Source: Paraburkholderia aspalathi
Lineage (GTDB): Bacteria; Pseudomonadota; Gammaproteobacteria; Burkholderiales; Burkholderiaceae
Direction: 5' to 3'
NCBI RefSeq assembly: GCF_900116445.1
Contig: NZ_FPBH01000029.1
Span: 1-64,000, forward strand
DNA length: 64,000 nucleotides
Shown here in pieces: positions 32,971 to 41,272 of the stretch. Position 1 is the first letter of the stretch; every line of letters begins with the position of its first letter. A program made the position numbers and the translations under genes. The notes under the pieces are model-generated. The model ran no database searches and was not told the origin of the DNA. It saw nothing but the letters and a program-made list of their open reading frames with translations.

Positions 32971-33237
32971 ATGAAGGGAAATTTGGTCATCGTCTGTCGC
33001 GATCAGGATGCTGACGCATTCGACCATCTGCTGGCCGAATATGGCGCGTTCCAGACGCGCTTGTCGTCGACCGCGTGGTATCTGAAGCTGGAGGTCGCAC
33101 CGGAACTGATTCAGGAAGAGATACTCACGCGCCTCGGCAAATACACCACGCACTACATCTTCGAAGCCGAAACGGTCACGTGGAATACGGTGGATGGTGA
33201 CGCGGCCAATGCGTTGAACACGCTGTTTTCAGACTAG
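32971..33237 (+). CDS. Hypothetical small protein, 88 aa, ferredoxin-like topology
   Basis: Good start (GGGAG upstream of the ATG). The pattern appears as strand (NLVIVCR), helix (DADAFDHLLAEYG), strand (TRLSSTAWYLKLEV), helix (PELIQEEILTRLGKY), strand (HYIFEAETVTWNT), the beta-alpha-beta-beta-alpha-beta order of small ferredoxin-like proteins, including Cas2/VapD-like nucleases. I see no catalytic Asp pattern that would prove this, and no CRISPR is nearby. It stands alone and is possibly only a host-specific orphan. Confidence 0.65.
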   Translation: MKGNLVIVCRDQDADAFDHLLAEYGAFQTRLSSTAWYLKLEVAPELIQEEILTRLGKYTTHYIFEAETVTWNTVDGDAANALNTLFSD

Positions 33238-33336
33238 CGCAAAGCTTGCCGGACGCTCATTCCGAACCTCGTCGCGCTCGGACATCACGTTGCGGCATAT
33301 ATATAGCGGGGCAGGCGCTTGCCGCCCTTGCCCCGC

Positions 33337-34656
33337 TCACCCCCAGGCGTTTTCCGAGGCCACCGCGACACGCGGCACCACATCGAACGGAAAGCTCATC
33401 AAGACCCGTAAGCCACGGCCGTCGTGGTTGCCGATCTCCCACTCCCCGCCTGCACGCCGCACCAGACGCTCGACGATCGCAAGCCCCAGCCCGCTATGAC
33501 CATTGCCGCCACGCGCCGGGTCGAGCCGGACGAACGGCCGGCTGGCATTGATCAGATCCTGCGCGGCGATACCGCTGCCGTTGTCGCTCACCGAAAGCGT
33601 GAAACCTTGCGCCGTGCGCGCCGTAGCGACGACGATCGGCGGCGCGCCGTAGGCATGTGCGTTGTCCAACAGGTTCGACAGGATCCGGTCGAGCGTTGCC
33701 GCCGGCAGCAGAAAACCCGGGCCTGCGTTGAGTTCGGTTCGCACCGTGGGCCCGCCGGCCGCGACCGCACGATAACTACGGACCACGCGCTCGCACTGCC
33801 CGTCCACTTCGACCGCTTCGCTGCGATCGGCGCCGTCGTGTGCGAACACCAGAAACTGTTCGACGATATGCGTCATCGAATCGACGTCGCGCACGACGCC
33901 GTCACGCATCTTCACTTCTTCCATCATTTCGGCGCGCAGCCGCAAGCGAGCCAGCGGCGTTTTCAGATCGTGCGCGACGCCGGCCAGCATGACGGCCCGA
34001 TCGTTTTCGGTGCGCGCCACTTCCTGAACCATCTGGTTGAAGCCGTGCGTCAGCTGCCGCAACTCACGTGGACCGCGTTCAGGCACCGGCGGCACCGGCA
34101 AGCCGCGGCCAAAGCGCGCCACCGCCTGGGCGAGCGAGCGCAACGGCTGTTGTAGCGCCCACGCGGCAAAGAGCGCTGCCATCACCGCGAACGAAAAGAT
34201 AATCGCGAGCCATAGCACCGTGCGATCGAGGGAACGCGGCGTGCGCAGTGGCTGCACCGGCACGACGATCCAACTTCGGTCCGCGGTGCCGCGCACCCAC
34301 AGCGTGGGCGGACGGCCAGGCTGGCCGATCCGCACCAGCGTACCGGTGGGCATGCGATCGCGCACGTCCTCAATGAAACGTTCGAGCGGCGGCGGCAGAT
34401 CCGTGCTATCCGGCGGCACATCGGCGCTCGCCGGATCGACCAGCCTGACGCGCGACGGCAAGGGCTGGTCCGGCGTACGGGCGACGTGCTGGCGCACCGC
34501 GTCGACAAGGAAGGTGGCTTCCTCGACTGCATAGCGCGCTTGCAGCTGGCTGCGCTCGAGCCGCATAAGCGCGTACCACGCGAAATGCGACAGCAGCAGC
34601 ACCGCAATCACTAGCAGCGCGAGGCGCCCGAACAGCGAATCAATGGGCCGGCGCAT
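33337..34656 (-). CDS. Sensor histidine kinase, EnvZ-like
   Basis: 439 aa from the ATG at 34656 (MRRPIDSLFGRLALLVIAVL); 34668 would add four residues and longer starts lie inside the regulator gene. TM1 at ~12-30, a periplasmic domain, TM2 (~185-205; WLAIIFSFAVMAALFAAWAL), HAMP, then the H-box VAHDLKTPLARLRLRAEMM, N-box LSNLLDNAHAYG, G1 DNGSGI and G2 HSGLGLAIVERLV. It phosphorylates the regulator encoded just upstream, whose stop it overlaps by 17 bases. The pair looks like the OmpR/EnvZ pair of Burkholderia, probably responding to osmolarity or pH. Confidence 0.9.
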   Translation of the reverse strand: MRRPIDSLFGRLALLVIAVLLLSHFAWYALMRLERSQLQARYAVEEATFLVDAVRQHVARTPDQPLPSRVRLVDPASADVPPDSTDLPPPLERFIEDVRDRMPTGTLVRIGQPGRPPTLWVRGTADRSWIVVPVQPLRTPRSLDRTVLWLAIIFSFAVMAALFAAWALQQPLRSLAQAVARFGRGLPVPPVPERGPRELRQLTHGFNQMVQEVARTENDRAVMLAGVAHDLKTPLARLRLRAEMMEEVKMRDGVVRDVDSMTHIVEQFLVFAHDGADRSEAVEVDGQCERVVRSYRAVAAGGPTVRTELNAGPGFLLPAATLDRILSNLLDNAHAYGAPPIVVATARTAQGFTLSVSDNGSGIAAQDLINASRPFVRLDPARGGNGHSGLGLAIVERLVRRAGGEWEIGNHDGRGLRVLMSFPFDVVPRVAVASENAWG

Positions 34657-35365
34657 GCTGTTCGCCATCCGGCACGAACACGTAGCCGCGTCCGCGCACC
34701 GTTTGAATGAAGCGCGGCGTGGACGGGTCGGTTTCGAGAATGCGACGCAAACGCCACACCTGTACGTCGATGCCGCGATCGGTGCCGTCGTATTCCGGGC
34801 CATGCAGCAGTTCGAGCAGGCGCTCACGTGTGAGCGTGCGCATGGGGTGATTGACGAAAATCTTCAGCAGCGCGAATTCGCTGCCCGACAGCGTGAGCGG
34901 CTTGTCTTCGAGATGCAGCGTGCGCGACTGGAAATCCAGCGTGAAGCGGCCGAAGTTGAACGGCTCGCGCTGCTCCGGCGCTGCCGCCGACGGCAGCGTG
35001 CGGCGGCGCCGCAGCACCGCCTGGACGCGCGCCAACAGCTCGCGCGGGTTGAACGGCTTGCCGAGATAGTCGTCCGCACCGAGCTCCAGCCCGACGATGC
35101 GGTCCACGTCGTCAGCACGCGCGGTCAGCATGATCACCGGGATGTCGTCGCCCGACGCGCGCAGCTTGCGCAGCGCGGTCAGCCCATCTACGCCCGGCAT
35201 CATCAGATCGAGCACGATCAGATCCGGACGCTCGCGTTCGAGCCTGCGCTCGAGCGTGCCCGCGTCATGCAGCACCGAAACTTCGATGCCCTGACGGGCC
35301 AGATAGTCGCGCAGCAGATCGCGCAATTCGACGTCGTCGTCGACAACCAGTATTTGAGTAGCCAT
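34640..35365 (-). CDS. ompR: OmpR-type response regulator
   Basis: 241 aa. The receiver has QILVVDDDVELRDLLRDYLA, phospho-acceptor Asp in LIVLDLMMPGVDG, Thr in VIMLTARADD and Lys in DDYLGKPFNPRELLARV. The winged-helix DNA-binding domain runs from ~140 (FNFGRFTLDFQSRTLHL) to the GTDRGIDVQVWRLRRILE and IQTVRGRGYVFVPDGE motifs. The conserved details agree with OmpR. It overlaps the kinase gene. The downstream gene order RR-HK and the next, divergent Spy-like envelope gene fit an envelope-stress circuit. The symbol is by family, not by experiment. Confidence 0.9.
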   Translation of the reverse strand: MATQILVVDDDVELRDLLRDYLARQGIEVSVLHDAGTLERRLERERPDLIVLDLMMPGVDGLTALRKLRASGDDIPVIMLTARADDVDRIVGLELGADDYLGKPFNPRELLARVQAVLRRRRTLPSAAAPEQREPFNFGRFTLDFQSRTLHLEDKPLTLSGSEFALLKIFVNHPMRTLTRERLLELLHGPEYDGTDRGIDVQVWRLRRILETDPSTPRFIQTVRGRGYVFVPDGEQHAPAH

Positions 35366-35584
35366 GGGATGAAGTTTAACGCGCAGCAGGAAGGGTTTTC
35401 GATTTCAGACGGCCCGCAAGGGTTACCGGGTGTTACGGTGAAAGCCGTACGTAATGACCCGTAACAGCCGCATCAAGCCACGTAACACAGCGCTCGGCGC
35501 AGTTCTCTACGCTGTGACTTACCGAATGCAGGCCGTCCACATTATCGGTTGCATCGTCGGCTATTCCATTACAGGGAGTCTTAC

Positions 35585-36115
35585 ATGTCCACCAAAAAAA
35601 TGTCGCGCGTTCTCGCCGTTGCCGCCACTGCCCTCGCCATCGGCGCGGGCGCTGCCTATGCCGCCCAACCCGCCGATCACGGCGGCCCCGGCGGCTGGCA
35701 TGGCCACTTCATGAAAGAACTGACGCAACTGCACGACCAGTTGAAGCTGAACGCGGATCAGGAAAAGCAATGGCAAGCCGCGCTCGACACCATGAAACAG
35801 AACCATGAGGCCATGCGCGCCAACCATGAACAGATCAAGAACCAGATGAAGGCCGCGCAGCAACAGCCGATTCTGGATCTGAACGCCATGGCTGCCGCGC
35901 ACCAGCAGGTCGAGCAGAAAGACGCGCAACTGCGTCAGCAAACCTCGGACGCATGGCTTAAGTTCTATAACGGCTTGAACGACCAGCAGAAGACAACCGT
36001 CAGCACGGCGCTGAAGCAGCGTTTTGCGAAGATGGAAGCGCGTCACGAAAAGATGCGCGACCGCTGGGAACACCATAATAAGGGTGCAGCGTCGGCGCCG
36101 GCTGCGAATCAGTAA
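35585..36115 (+). CDS. Periplasmic Spy/CpxP-like protein
   Basis: 176 aa from the ATG at 35585 after AGGGAG. The signal peptide (KKMSRVLAVAATALAIGAGA, cleavage near AYA-AQ) is followed by His-rich GGPGGWHGHF and four long helices. LKLNADQEKQWQ and LNDQQKTTVS are the LTxxQ-type repeats of the Spy/CpxP family. These act as ATP-independent chaperones or stress sensors in the periplasm. It is divergent from ompR with a 219-base gap, so one or both may be controlled by the two-component pair. A strong terminator follows. Confidence 0.88.
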   Translation: MSTKKMSRVLAVAATALAIGAGAAYAAQPADHGGPGGWHGHFMKELTQLHDQLKLNADQEKQWQAALDTMKQNHEAMRANHEQIKNQMKAAQQQPILDLNAMAAAHQQVEQKDAQLRQQTSDAWLKFYNGLNDQQKTTVSTALKQRFAKMEARHEKMRDRWEHHNKGAASAPAANQ

Positions 36116-36163
36116 GCGGGTCGAAGCAGGTGGAAGACGGCTCGCGCGGCCGTCGTCCGAATG

Positions 36164-36200
36164 CAAAAACGCCACGGAAAAACTTCCGTGGCGTTTTTGT
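36164..36200. terminator. Terminator after the Spy-like gene
   Basis: Perfect 16-base arms CAAAAACGCCACGGAA and TTCCGTGGCGTTTTTG around a four-base loop, with A- and T-runs built in, so it works in both directions between the Spy-like gene and the leftward pirin gene. Confidence 0.92.
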
Positions 36201-36315
36201 TTGTGTGCGGCGCACGCTTCAAGGGGCGGGACTCGTTGCGCTTGCAACCAGCCCCCTCAACCAACAGTCATCGGGCGATGAATGAACGTCCGGTGATCGG
36301 CGCTTACCCGCGCAC

Positions 36316-37026
36316 TTACCCGTTGAGCTGACCCAGATCGAACAGCAGCACTTCGGCGTTGTCGCCCTTTTCGAGCGTCACCGTATCGGTCTCGCTGAGC
36401 TTGGCGGCGTCGCCGGCCTGCAGCGCCTGGCCATTCACCGTCAGCGCGCCCCGCGCCACGTGCACATACGCCAGCCGGCCTTTCGGCAACGCAAACGTGG
36501 CCTGTTCCGCGCCATCGATCAACGCCGCGTAAATCGATGCATCCGCATGAATCGTCACTGAGCCGTCGCGGCCGTCGGGCGAGGCGACCACGCGCAGACG
36601 CCCGCGCTTGTCGGCGTCCTCGAAGCGCTTTTCCTCGTAGCCGGGCTGGTCACCCGCACGTTGCGGGATCACCCAGATCTGCAGGAGGTGCGCGGATTCG
36701 TCCTGCGACGCATTGAACTCGCTGTGCTGCACGCCCGTGCCGGCGCTCATGCGCTGCACGTCGCCGGGACGGATGGTCGAGCCGTTGCCCATGCTGTCGC
36801 GGTGCGCGAGCGCGCCTTCGAGCACATAGGTGACGATTTCCATATCCCGATGGCCGTGCGTGCCGAAGCCCTGGCCGCCGGCGATGCGGTCTTCGTTGAT
36901 CACCCGCAACGGGCCGAAATGCACGTGCTGCGGGTCGCGGTAGTCGGCAAACGAGAAGCTGTGATACGAGTCGAGCCAGCCGTGATTGGCGTGGCCACGT
37001 TCGTCGGAACGGCGAATCTCGATCAT
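36316..37026 (-). CDS. Pirin family protein (YhaK-like)
   Basis: A 236-aa two-cupin protein; the ATG at 37026 (MIEIRRSDERGHANHGWLDS) is chosen because the longer frame is nonsense-like. Features: GWLDSYHSFSFADYRDPQHV, FGPLRVINEDRIAGGQGFGT, the metal ligands HGHRDME and the second-ligand pair in VQHSEFNASQDESAH. Bacterial pirins include quercetinases and redox-responsive YhaK. The start is a minus-strand gene divergent from the amino-acid ABC operon. Confidence 0.92.
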   Translation of the reverse strand: MIEIRRSDERGHANHGWLDSYHSFSFADYRDPQHVHFGPLRVINEDRIAGGQGFGTHGHRDMEIVTYVLEGALAHRDSMGNGSTIRPGDVQRMSAGTGVQHSEFNASQDESAHLLQIWVIPQRAGDQPGYEEKRFEDADKRGRLRVVASPDGRDGSVTIHADASIYAALIDGAEQATFALPKGRLAYVHVARGALTVNGQALQAGDAAKLSETDTVTLEKGDNAEVLLFDLGQLNG

Positions 37027-37394
37027 GGATATCTCCCGGTGAGTAAATAGCGATGCCCAGAATGTATGGGCGCGAAGCGCACTAAACAATCGGCAACGAT
37101 GCACTGGATCGTTCCATAAATCCGTGCAATCACGGCCCAGCACCGTCGCGCATGCACAACGCATGCCGCCGCCCACCGGCCGCCGCCGGCGTCCCGCACT
37201 GGCGCGCTGCCCCTGATCGGGTAAAATACCGCCCTTTTCAAGACGCGTGGGCGCCAAAGGCGCGCCGGGCGGCCCCGAAGCCACACTCGCACGCGGCGCG
37301 ACAATTTTGACCGCCTAGAATAGCGACGGCCGGCCACGAGCCGGCGGTCGTCGAGATCGGCACACCACGACGATCAGTTTGATCCAGGAGAAAC
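37027..37394. other. Intergenic, 368 bases, divergent promoter region
   Basis: Between the pirin and amino-acid importer genes. No gene or RNA seen. Segments around 37250-37330 are very G+C-rich. CAGGAG precedes the binding-protein ATG. No clear operator. Confidence 0.5.
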
Positions 37395-38171
37395 ATGAAG
37401 AAGGCCGCACTGTGCGTGGCGCTTGCGGTCATGGCCACCGGCGCCATGGCGAAAGAGTGGAAAACCGTGCGCATCGGGGTGGACGCCAGCTACCCGCCAT
37501 TCGAATCGAAGGCGGCCAGCGGCCAGGTCGTCGGCTTCGACGTCGATTTGACGAAAGCGCTGTGCGCAAGAATGAACGTCAAGTGCGTGTGGGTCGAGCA
37601 GGACCTGGATGGGATCATCCCCGCGTTGAAGGGCAAGAAGTTCGACGCGATCGTGTCATCGCTGACCGTCACGGACCAGCGCCGCGCACAGATCGATTTC
37701 TCCGACACGCTATTCGACGCGCCGGCCCGCATGATCGCCAAAGCCGGCTCGCCGCTGCTGCCCACGGCTGAATCGCTGAAGGGCAAGCATGTCGGCGTCG
37801 AGCAGGGTTCGACTCAGGAAGCCTATGCCAAGGCGTACTGGGAGCCCAAAGGCGTGACCGTCGTGTCCTATCAGAATCAGGATCAGGTGTACGCCGACAT
37901 CGCATCGGGGCGTCTTGACGCAGCGTTGCAGGATGAATTGCAAGCCGACGCCGGGTTCCTGAAGACGCCGCGCGGCAAAGGCTTCGCGTGGGCCGGCCCG
38001 GAAGTGAAAGACCCAAAGACGATCGGCGAAGGCACGGCCATCGGCCTGCGCAAGGATGACGTCGCGCTGAAAGCGATGTTCAACCAGGCGTTGGCGCAAG
38101 TGCGCGAGGACGGTACGTTCAAAAAGCTGGAAAAGCAGTACTTCGACGTCGATATCTATCCAGGTCGTTGA
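37395..38171 (+). CDS. Amino-acid ABC transporter, periplasmic binding protein
   Basis: 258 aa with a Sec signal peptide (MKKAALCVALAVMATGAMAK). The SBP_bac_3 fold is shown by IGVDASYPPFESKAASGQVV (ligand contacts), GFDVDLTKALCARM, the hinge IVSSLTVTDQRRAQIDFSD, and EGTAIGLRKDD. It resembles HisJ/ArgT (lysine-arginine-ornithine or histidine), which fits the HisQMP-type genes that follow. An intercistronic hairpin separates it from the permease genes, consistent with higher expression of the binding protein. Confidence 0.92.
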   Translation: MKKAALCVALAVMATGAMAKEWKTVRIGVDASYPPFESKAASGQVVGFDVDLTKALCARMNVKCVWVEQDLDGIIPALKGKKFDAIVSSLTVTDQRRAQIDFSDTLFDAPARMIAKAGSPLLPTAESLKGKHVGVEQGSTQEAYAKAYWEPKGVTVVSYQNQDQVYADIASGRLDAALQDELQADAGFLKTPRGKGFAWAGPEVKDPKTIGEGTAIGLRKDDVALKAMFNQALAQVREDGTFKKLEKQYFDVDIYPGR

Positions 38172-38183
38172 GTGGAGCATGAA

Positions 38184-38214
38184 CTCGGGGCTCGCCCGCA
38201 TGGGCTTTCCCGAG
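38184..38214 (+). promoter_or_regulatory. Intercistronic stem-loop after the binding-protein gene
   Basis: Outer stem CTCGGG (38184-38189) with CCCGAG (38209-38214), inner stem GCCC/GGGC. No U-tract. It lies 13 bases past the binding-protein stop in a 280-base gap, the usual position of stabilising hairpins that protect upstream mRNA. Inference from position and structure. Confidence 0.5.
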
Positions 38215-38451
38215 GCTTCGTAATACAGTCGCTGATAGCTTCAAAAAGCAGTTTCAGAAGCAGCTTCAACCCCGATTCACAACAAGAATCGAAAAGCGCG
38301 CTGCAAGACCGGCAACGGCCATGCAGTCATGATTTGCACAGCGGTGCGCTGTGCGCCGCAGGAAACGGCGAGCTCAGGCTCGCGGCAAACGCGGTGCAGA
38401 GCTGGCCGCGTCTTTCGCGGTGCGCCACAAGCGCATCGTCAAGGACCCCAT

Positions 38452-39141
38452 ATGTTCCTTCAAGGCTACGGCCCGCTGCTTCTTAACGGCACCTGGCAAA
38501 CCGTCAAACTGGCGGTGTTGTCGCTGGCGTTCGCTTTCGTGCTGGGCCTGCTCGGCGCAGCGGCGAAGCTGTCGAAAAACCGCTTCTCCTATGGTGCCGG
38601 CACCGTCTACACGACCCTCGTGCGGGGCGTGCCCGACCTGGTGCTGATGCTGCTGCTGTTCTACAGCATCCAGATCTGGCTGAATAACCTGACCGACCTG
38701 CTCGGCTGGGACCAGATCGACATCGACCCATTCGTGGCCGGCGTCGCGGTGCTGGGCTTCATCTACGGCGCGTACTTCACCGAGACTTTCCGCGGCGCGT
38801 TCCTCGCGGTGCCGCGCGGCCAGCTCGAAGCGGGCTCGGCCTACGGCATGACCGGCTGGCAGGTGTTCACGCGGATCATGTTCCCGCAGATGATGCGCTT
38901 CGCGCTGCCCGGCATCGGCAACAACTGGCAGGTGATGGTGAAAGCCACGGCGCTGGTGTCGATCATCGGTCTCGCCGATGTCGTCAAGGCCTCGCAGGAT
39001 GCGGGCAAGGGCACGCTGCGGTTCTTCTTCTTCACCCTGTTCGCAGGGGCGATCTATCTCGTCATCACCACAGTGTCCAACTTCGTGCTGATGTACCTCG
39101 AAAAGCGTTACTCGACCGGCGTGCGAAAGGCGGATCTATGA
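38452..39141 (+). CDS. Amino-acid ABC transporter permease, HisQ-like
   Basis: 229 aa, start at 38452 after AAGGA. The His/Glu/Gln/Arg-type inner-membrane permease has five helices, with LRGVPDLVLMLLLFY-type segment (LVRGVPDLVLMLLLFY), YGAYFTETFRGAFLAVPRGQ and the EAA loop EAGSAYGMTGWQVFTRIMFP. HisQ and HisM form the heterodimeric channel. It overlaps the next gene by four bases. Start inferred from conserved MFLQGYGPLLLNGTW. Confidence 0.92.
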   Translation: MFLQGYGPLLLNGTWQTVKLAVLSLAFAFVLGLLGAAAKLSKNRFSYGAGTVYTTLVRGVPDLVLMLLLFYSIQIWLNNLTDLLGWDQIDIDPFVAGVAVLGFIYGAYFTETFRGAFLAVPRGQLEAGSAYGMTGWQVFTRIMFPQMMRFALPGIGNNWQVMVKATALVSIIGLADVVKASQDAGKGTLRFFFFTLFAGAIYLVITTVSNFVLMYLEKRYSTGVRKADL

Positions 39142-39851
39142 TCGAGATCATTCAGGAATACTGGCGCAACTATCTGTATACCGACGGCTACCGCCTCACC
39201 GGCGTCGTGATCACGCTGTGGCTGCTGGTGGTGTCGATCGGACTCGGCTTCTGCCTGTCGATTCCGCTCTCGGTCGCGCGCGTGTCGAAGAAGAAATGGC
39301 TCGCCGGTCTGGTCTGGCTGTATACGTATGTCTTCCGCGGCACGCCGCTCTACGTGCAACTGCTGCTCTGCTACACCGGCCTGTACAGCCTCGAAATCAT
39401 CCGCAACCACGAGCTGACCAACGCGTTCTTCCGCGACGGCATGCATTGCACGCTGCTCGCGTTCACGCTGAACACCTGCGCGTACACCACCGAGATTTTC
39501 GCGGGCGCGATCAAAGCCACGCCGTATGGCGAGATCGAAGCGGCGCGCGCGTATGGCATGTCGTCGTTCACACTGTACCGGCGAGTGATTCTGCCGTCGG
39601 CGCTGCGCCGCGCGTTGCCGTACTACAGCAATGAAGTGATCCTGATGCTGCACGCCACCACCGTCGCGTTCACCGCGACCGTGCCGGACATTCTCAAGAT
39701 CGCCCGCGACGTGAACTCGGCCACGTACCAATCGTTCAACGCGTTCGGTATCGCCGCCCTGCTCTATCTGTTGATTTCTTTTGCGCTCGTGTGGCTGTTC
39801 CGCCGCGCCGAGCGCCGCTGGCTCGCTTACCTGCGGCCGCAAGGCAAGTAA
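39138..39851 (+). CDS. Amino-acid ABC transporter permease, HisM-like
   Basis: 237 aa, second channel subunit. Motifs: VFRGTPLYVQLLLCYTGLY, NTCAYTTEIFAGAIKATPYG and the EAA loop EAARAYGMSSFTLYRRVILP, followed by the characteristic ATTVAFTATVPDILKIARDV. The start overlaps hisQ (ATGA). The ATPase gene begins 49 bases downstream. Confidence 0.93.
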   Translation: MIEIIQEYWRNYLYTDGYRLTGVVITLWLLVVSIGLGFCLSIPLSVARVSKKKWLAGLVWLYTYVFRGTPLYVQLLLCYTGLYSLEIIRNHELTNAFFRDGMHCTLLAFTLNTCAYTTEIFAGAIKATPYGEIEAARAYGMSSFTLYRRVILPSALRRALPYYSNEVILMLHATTVAFTATVPDILKIARDVNSATYQSFNAFGIAALLYLLISFALVWLFRRAERRWLAYLRPQGK

Positions 39852-39900
39852 ACAAGATGGGCACTACGCCCCCAAGCAAGTAAGCCCGCCAAGGACCCCG

Positions 39901-40680
39901 ATGAACACCAAGAAGCAAAAGCTCTTCGTCGACGAGCTTCACAAACAGTACGGCGACAACGAAGTCCTCAAGGGCGTGTCGCTGAAGGCCAACGCCGGCG
40001 ACGTGATCAGCGTGATCGGCTCATCCGGTTCGGGCAAGAGCACGATGCTCCGCTGCATCAACTTCCTCGAGCAGCCGAACTCCGGACGCATCTTCGTCGA
40101 CGGCGAAGAAGTCCGCACGCAGATCGCGAAGAACGGCGCTTTGCGCGTATCCGATCCGAAGCAGTTGCAGCGCGTGCGCACCAGGCTGTCGATGGTGTTC
40201 CAGCACTTCAATCTGTGGGCGCATATGAACGTGCTCGAGAACATCATTGAGGCGCCGGTCAACGTGCTGGGCTTAAAGCGCAAAGAAGCCGAAGAGCGCG
40301 CGCGTGAATATCTCGAGAAAGTGGGCCTCGCACCTCGTCTCGAGAAACAGTACCCGTCGCATCTGTCGGGCGGTCAGCAGCAACGCGTCGCGATTGCTCG
40401 CGCGCTGGCCATGCACCCTGACGTGATGCTGTTCGACGAACCGACTTCGGCGCTCGATCCCGAGCTGGTCGGCGAAGTGCTCAAGGTCATGCAGACGCTC
40501 GCCGAAGAAGGCCGCACGATGATCGTCGTCACGCACGAAATGGCGTTCGCGCGCAACGTGTCGAATCACGTGATGTTCCTGCATCAAGGCCGGGTCGAAG
40601 AAGAAGGCCATCCGGACGAAGTCTTCAAGAACACGAAGAGCGAACGGCTCAAGCAGTTCCTCTCCGGCAGCCTCAAATAA
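39901..40680 (+). CDS. Amino-acid ABC transporter ATPase, HisP-like
   Basis: 259 aa. Walker A ISVIGSSGSGKSTMLR, the Q-loop in VFQHFNLWAHMNVLENI, signature LSGGQQQRVAIARALAM, Walker B VMLFDEPTSALDPELV, and the H-loop VVTHEMAFARNVSNHV. The family insert VDGEEVRTQIAKNGALR is the HisP style. It completes the importer of the four-gene operon (37395-40680). Start at 39901; the upstream frame extension is not credible. A terminator follows at 40728. Confidence 0.95.
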   Translation: MNTKKQKLFVDELHKQYGDNEVLKGVSLKANAGDVISVIGSSGSGKSTMLRCINFLEQPNSGRIFVDGEEVRTQIAKNGALRVSDPKQLQRVRTRLSMVFQHFNLWAHMNVLENIIEAPVNVLGLKRKEAEERAREYLEKVGLAPRLEKQYPSHLSGGQQQRVAIARALAMHPDVMLFDEPTSALDPELVGEVLKVMQTLAEEGRTMIVVTHEMAFARNVSNHVMFLHQGRVEEEGHPDEVFKNTKSERLKQFLSGSLK

Positions 40681-40727
40681 GACTGCCGTAAAGCCTGGTA
40701 TTTGGGCTGTAGTCAAAGTAGCATTAC

Positions 40728-40752
40728 AAGGCGCTTACGAGCGCCTTTTTTA
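40728..40752 (+). terminator. Terminator of the amino-acid importer operon
   Basis: Stem AAGGCGCT/AGCGCCTT, TACG loop, T-run; 48 bases after hisP stop. Confidence 0.88.
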
Positions 40753-41272
40753 CTTCGCTCACCTGTGCATTCTGGCCATTCTGGCCTCGAAACTGTGCAC
40801 GAACCTGCCTCGAACCGCCCTCTTTTCGCCTTACTCTGCCGCATTTGAAGCGTCAATAGTGGCAATCCTTGACGTGGTCCGTCCCAATCCGTGATTCCCT
40901 TATGGCATAAGGGTTTCCCGCCTTTTGGGGGATATCGCAACGATTCCTTGCACACATTCGTATTGCAATTTGGAGACACCGGCCCAAGCCGGTACTAATT
41001 TCTTCTCCCACTCCAGGGTATTTTTGATAAATTAGTAACCAAAGTAGCAAAACAAAGTTCATTAAAAGTAGTTTCACTTCAAAGCAACAGAGGAGAACCG
41101 GTCGGCGAGGGATCGGCATGGCGCGAAGAATAGCCCGCTGAGGCTATCCGTCACGACAGGAGACCCAATCCACCCGCTAATCTCCCTGGTACCGATTTCT
41201 GTTCGGCGCGCTTGCGTCCGAACACCATTCGCAGTACTGGGTTTCACTTTTTGACAGGGTATGGAGGAGAAG
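40753..41272 (+). other. Long upstream region of the porin gene, 520 bases
   Basis: No gene supported (antisense frames are nonsense-like). The region 41015-41085 is A+T-rich and is the most likely place for the porin promoter. The rest is long enough to host regulator sites (OmpR-type sites would be expected but are not recognised) or an untranslated leader. The last 20 bases hold the GGAGGAG site. Confidence 0.5.

Noticed and set aside
40853..41119. 88-aa minus-strand frame with hydrophobic start in the porin upstream region
   Set aside because: No ribosome-binding site; lies in a region expected to be a promoter.
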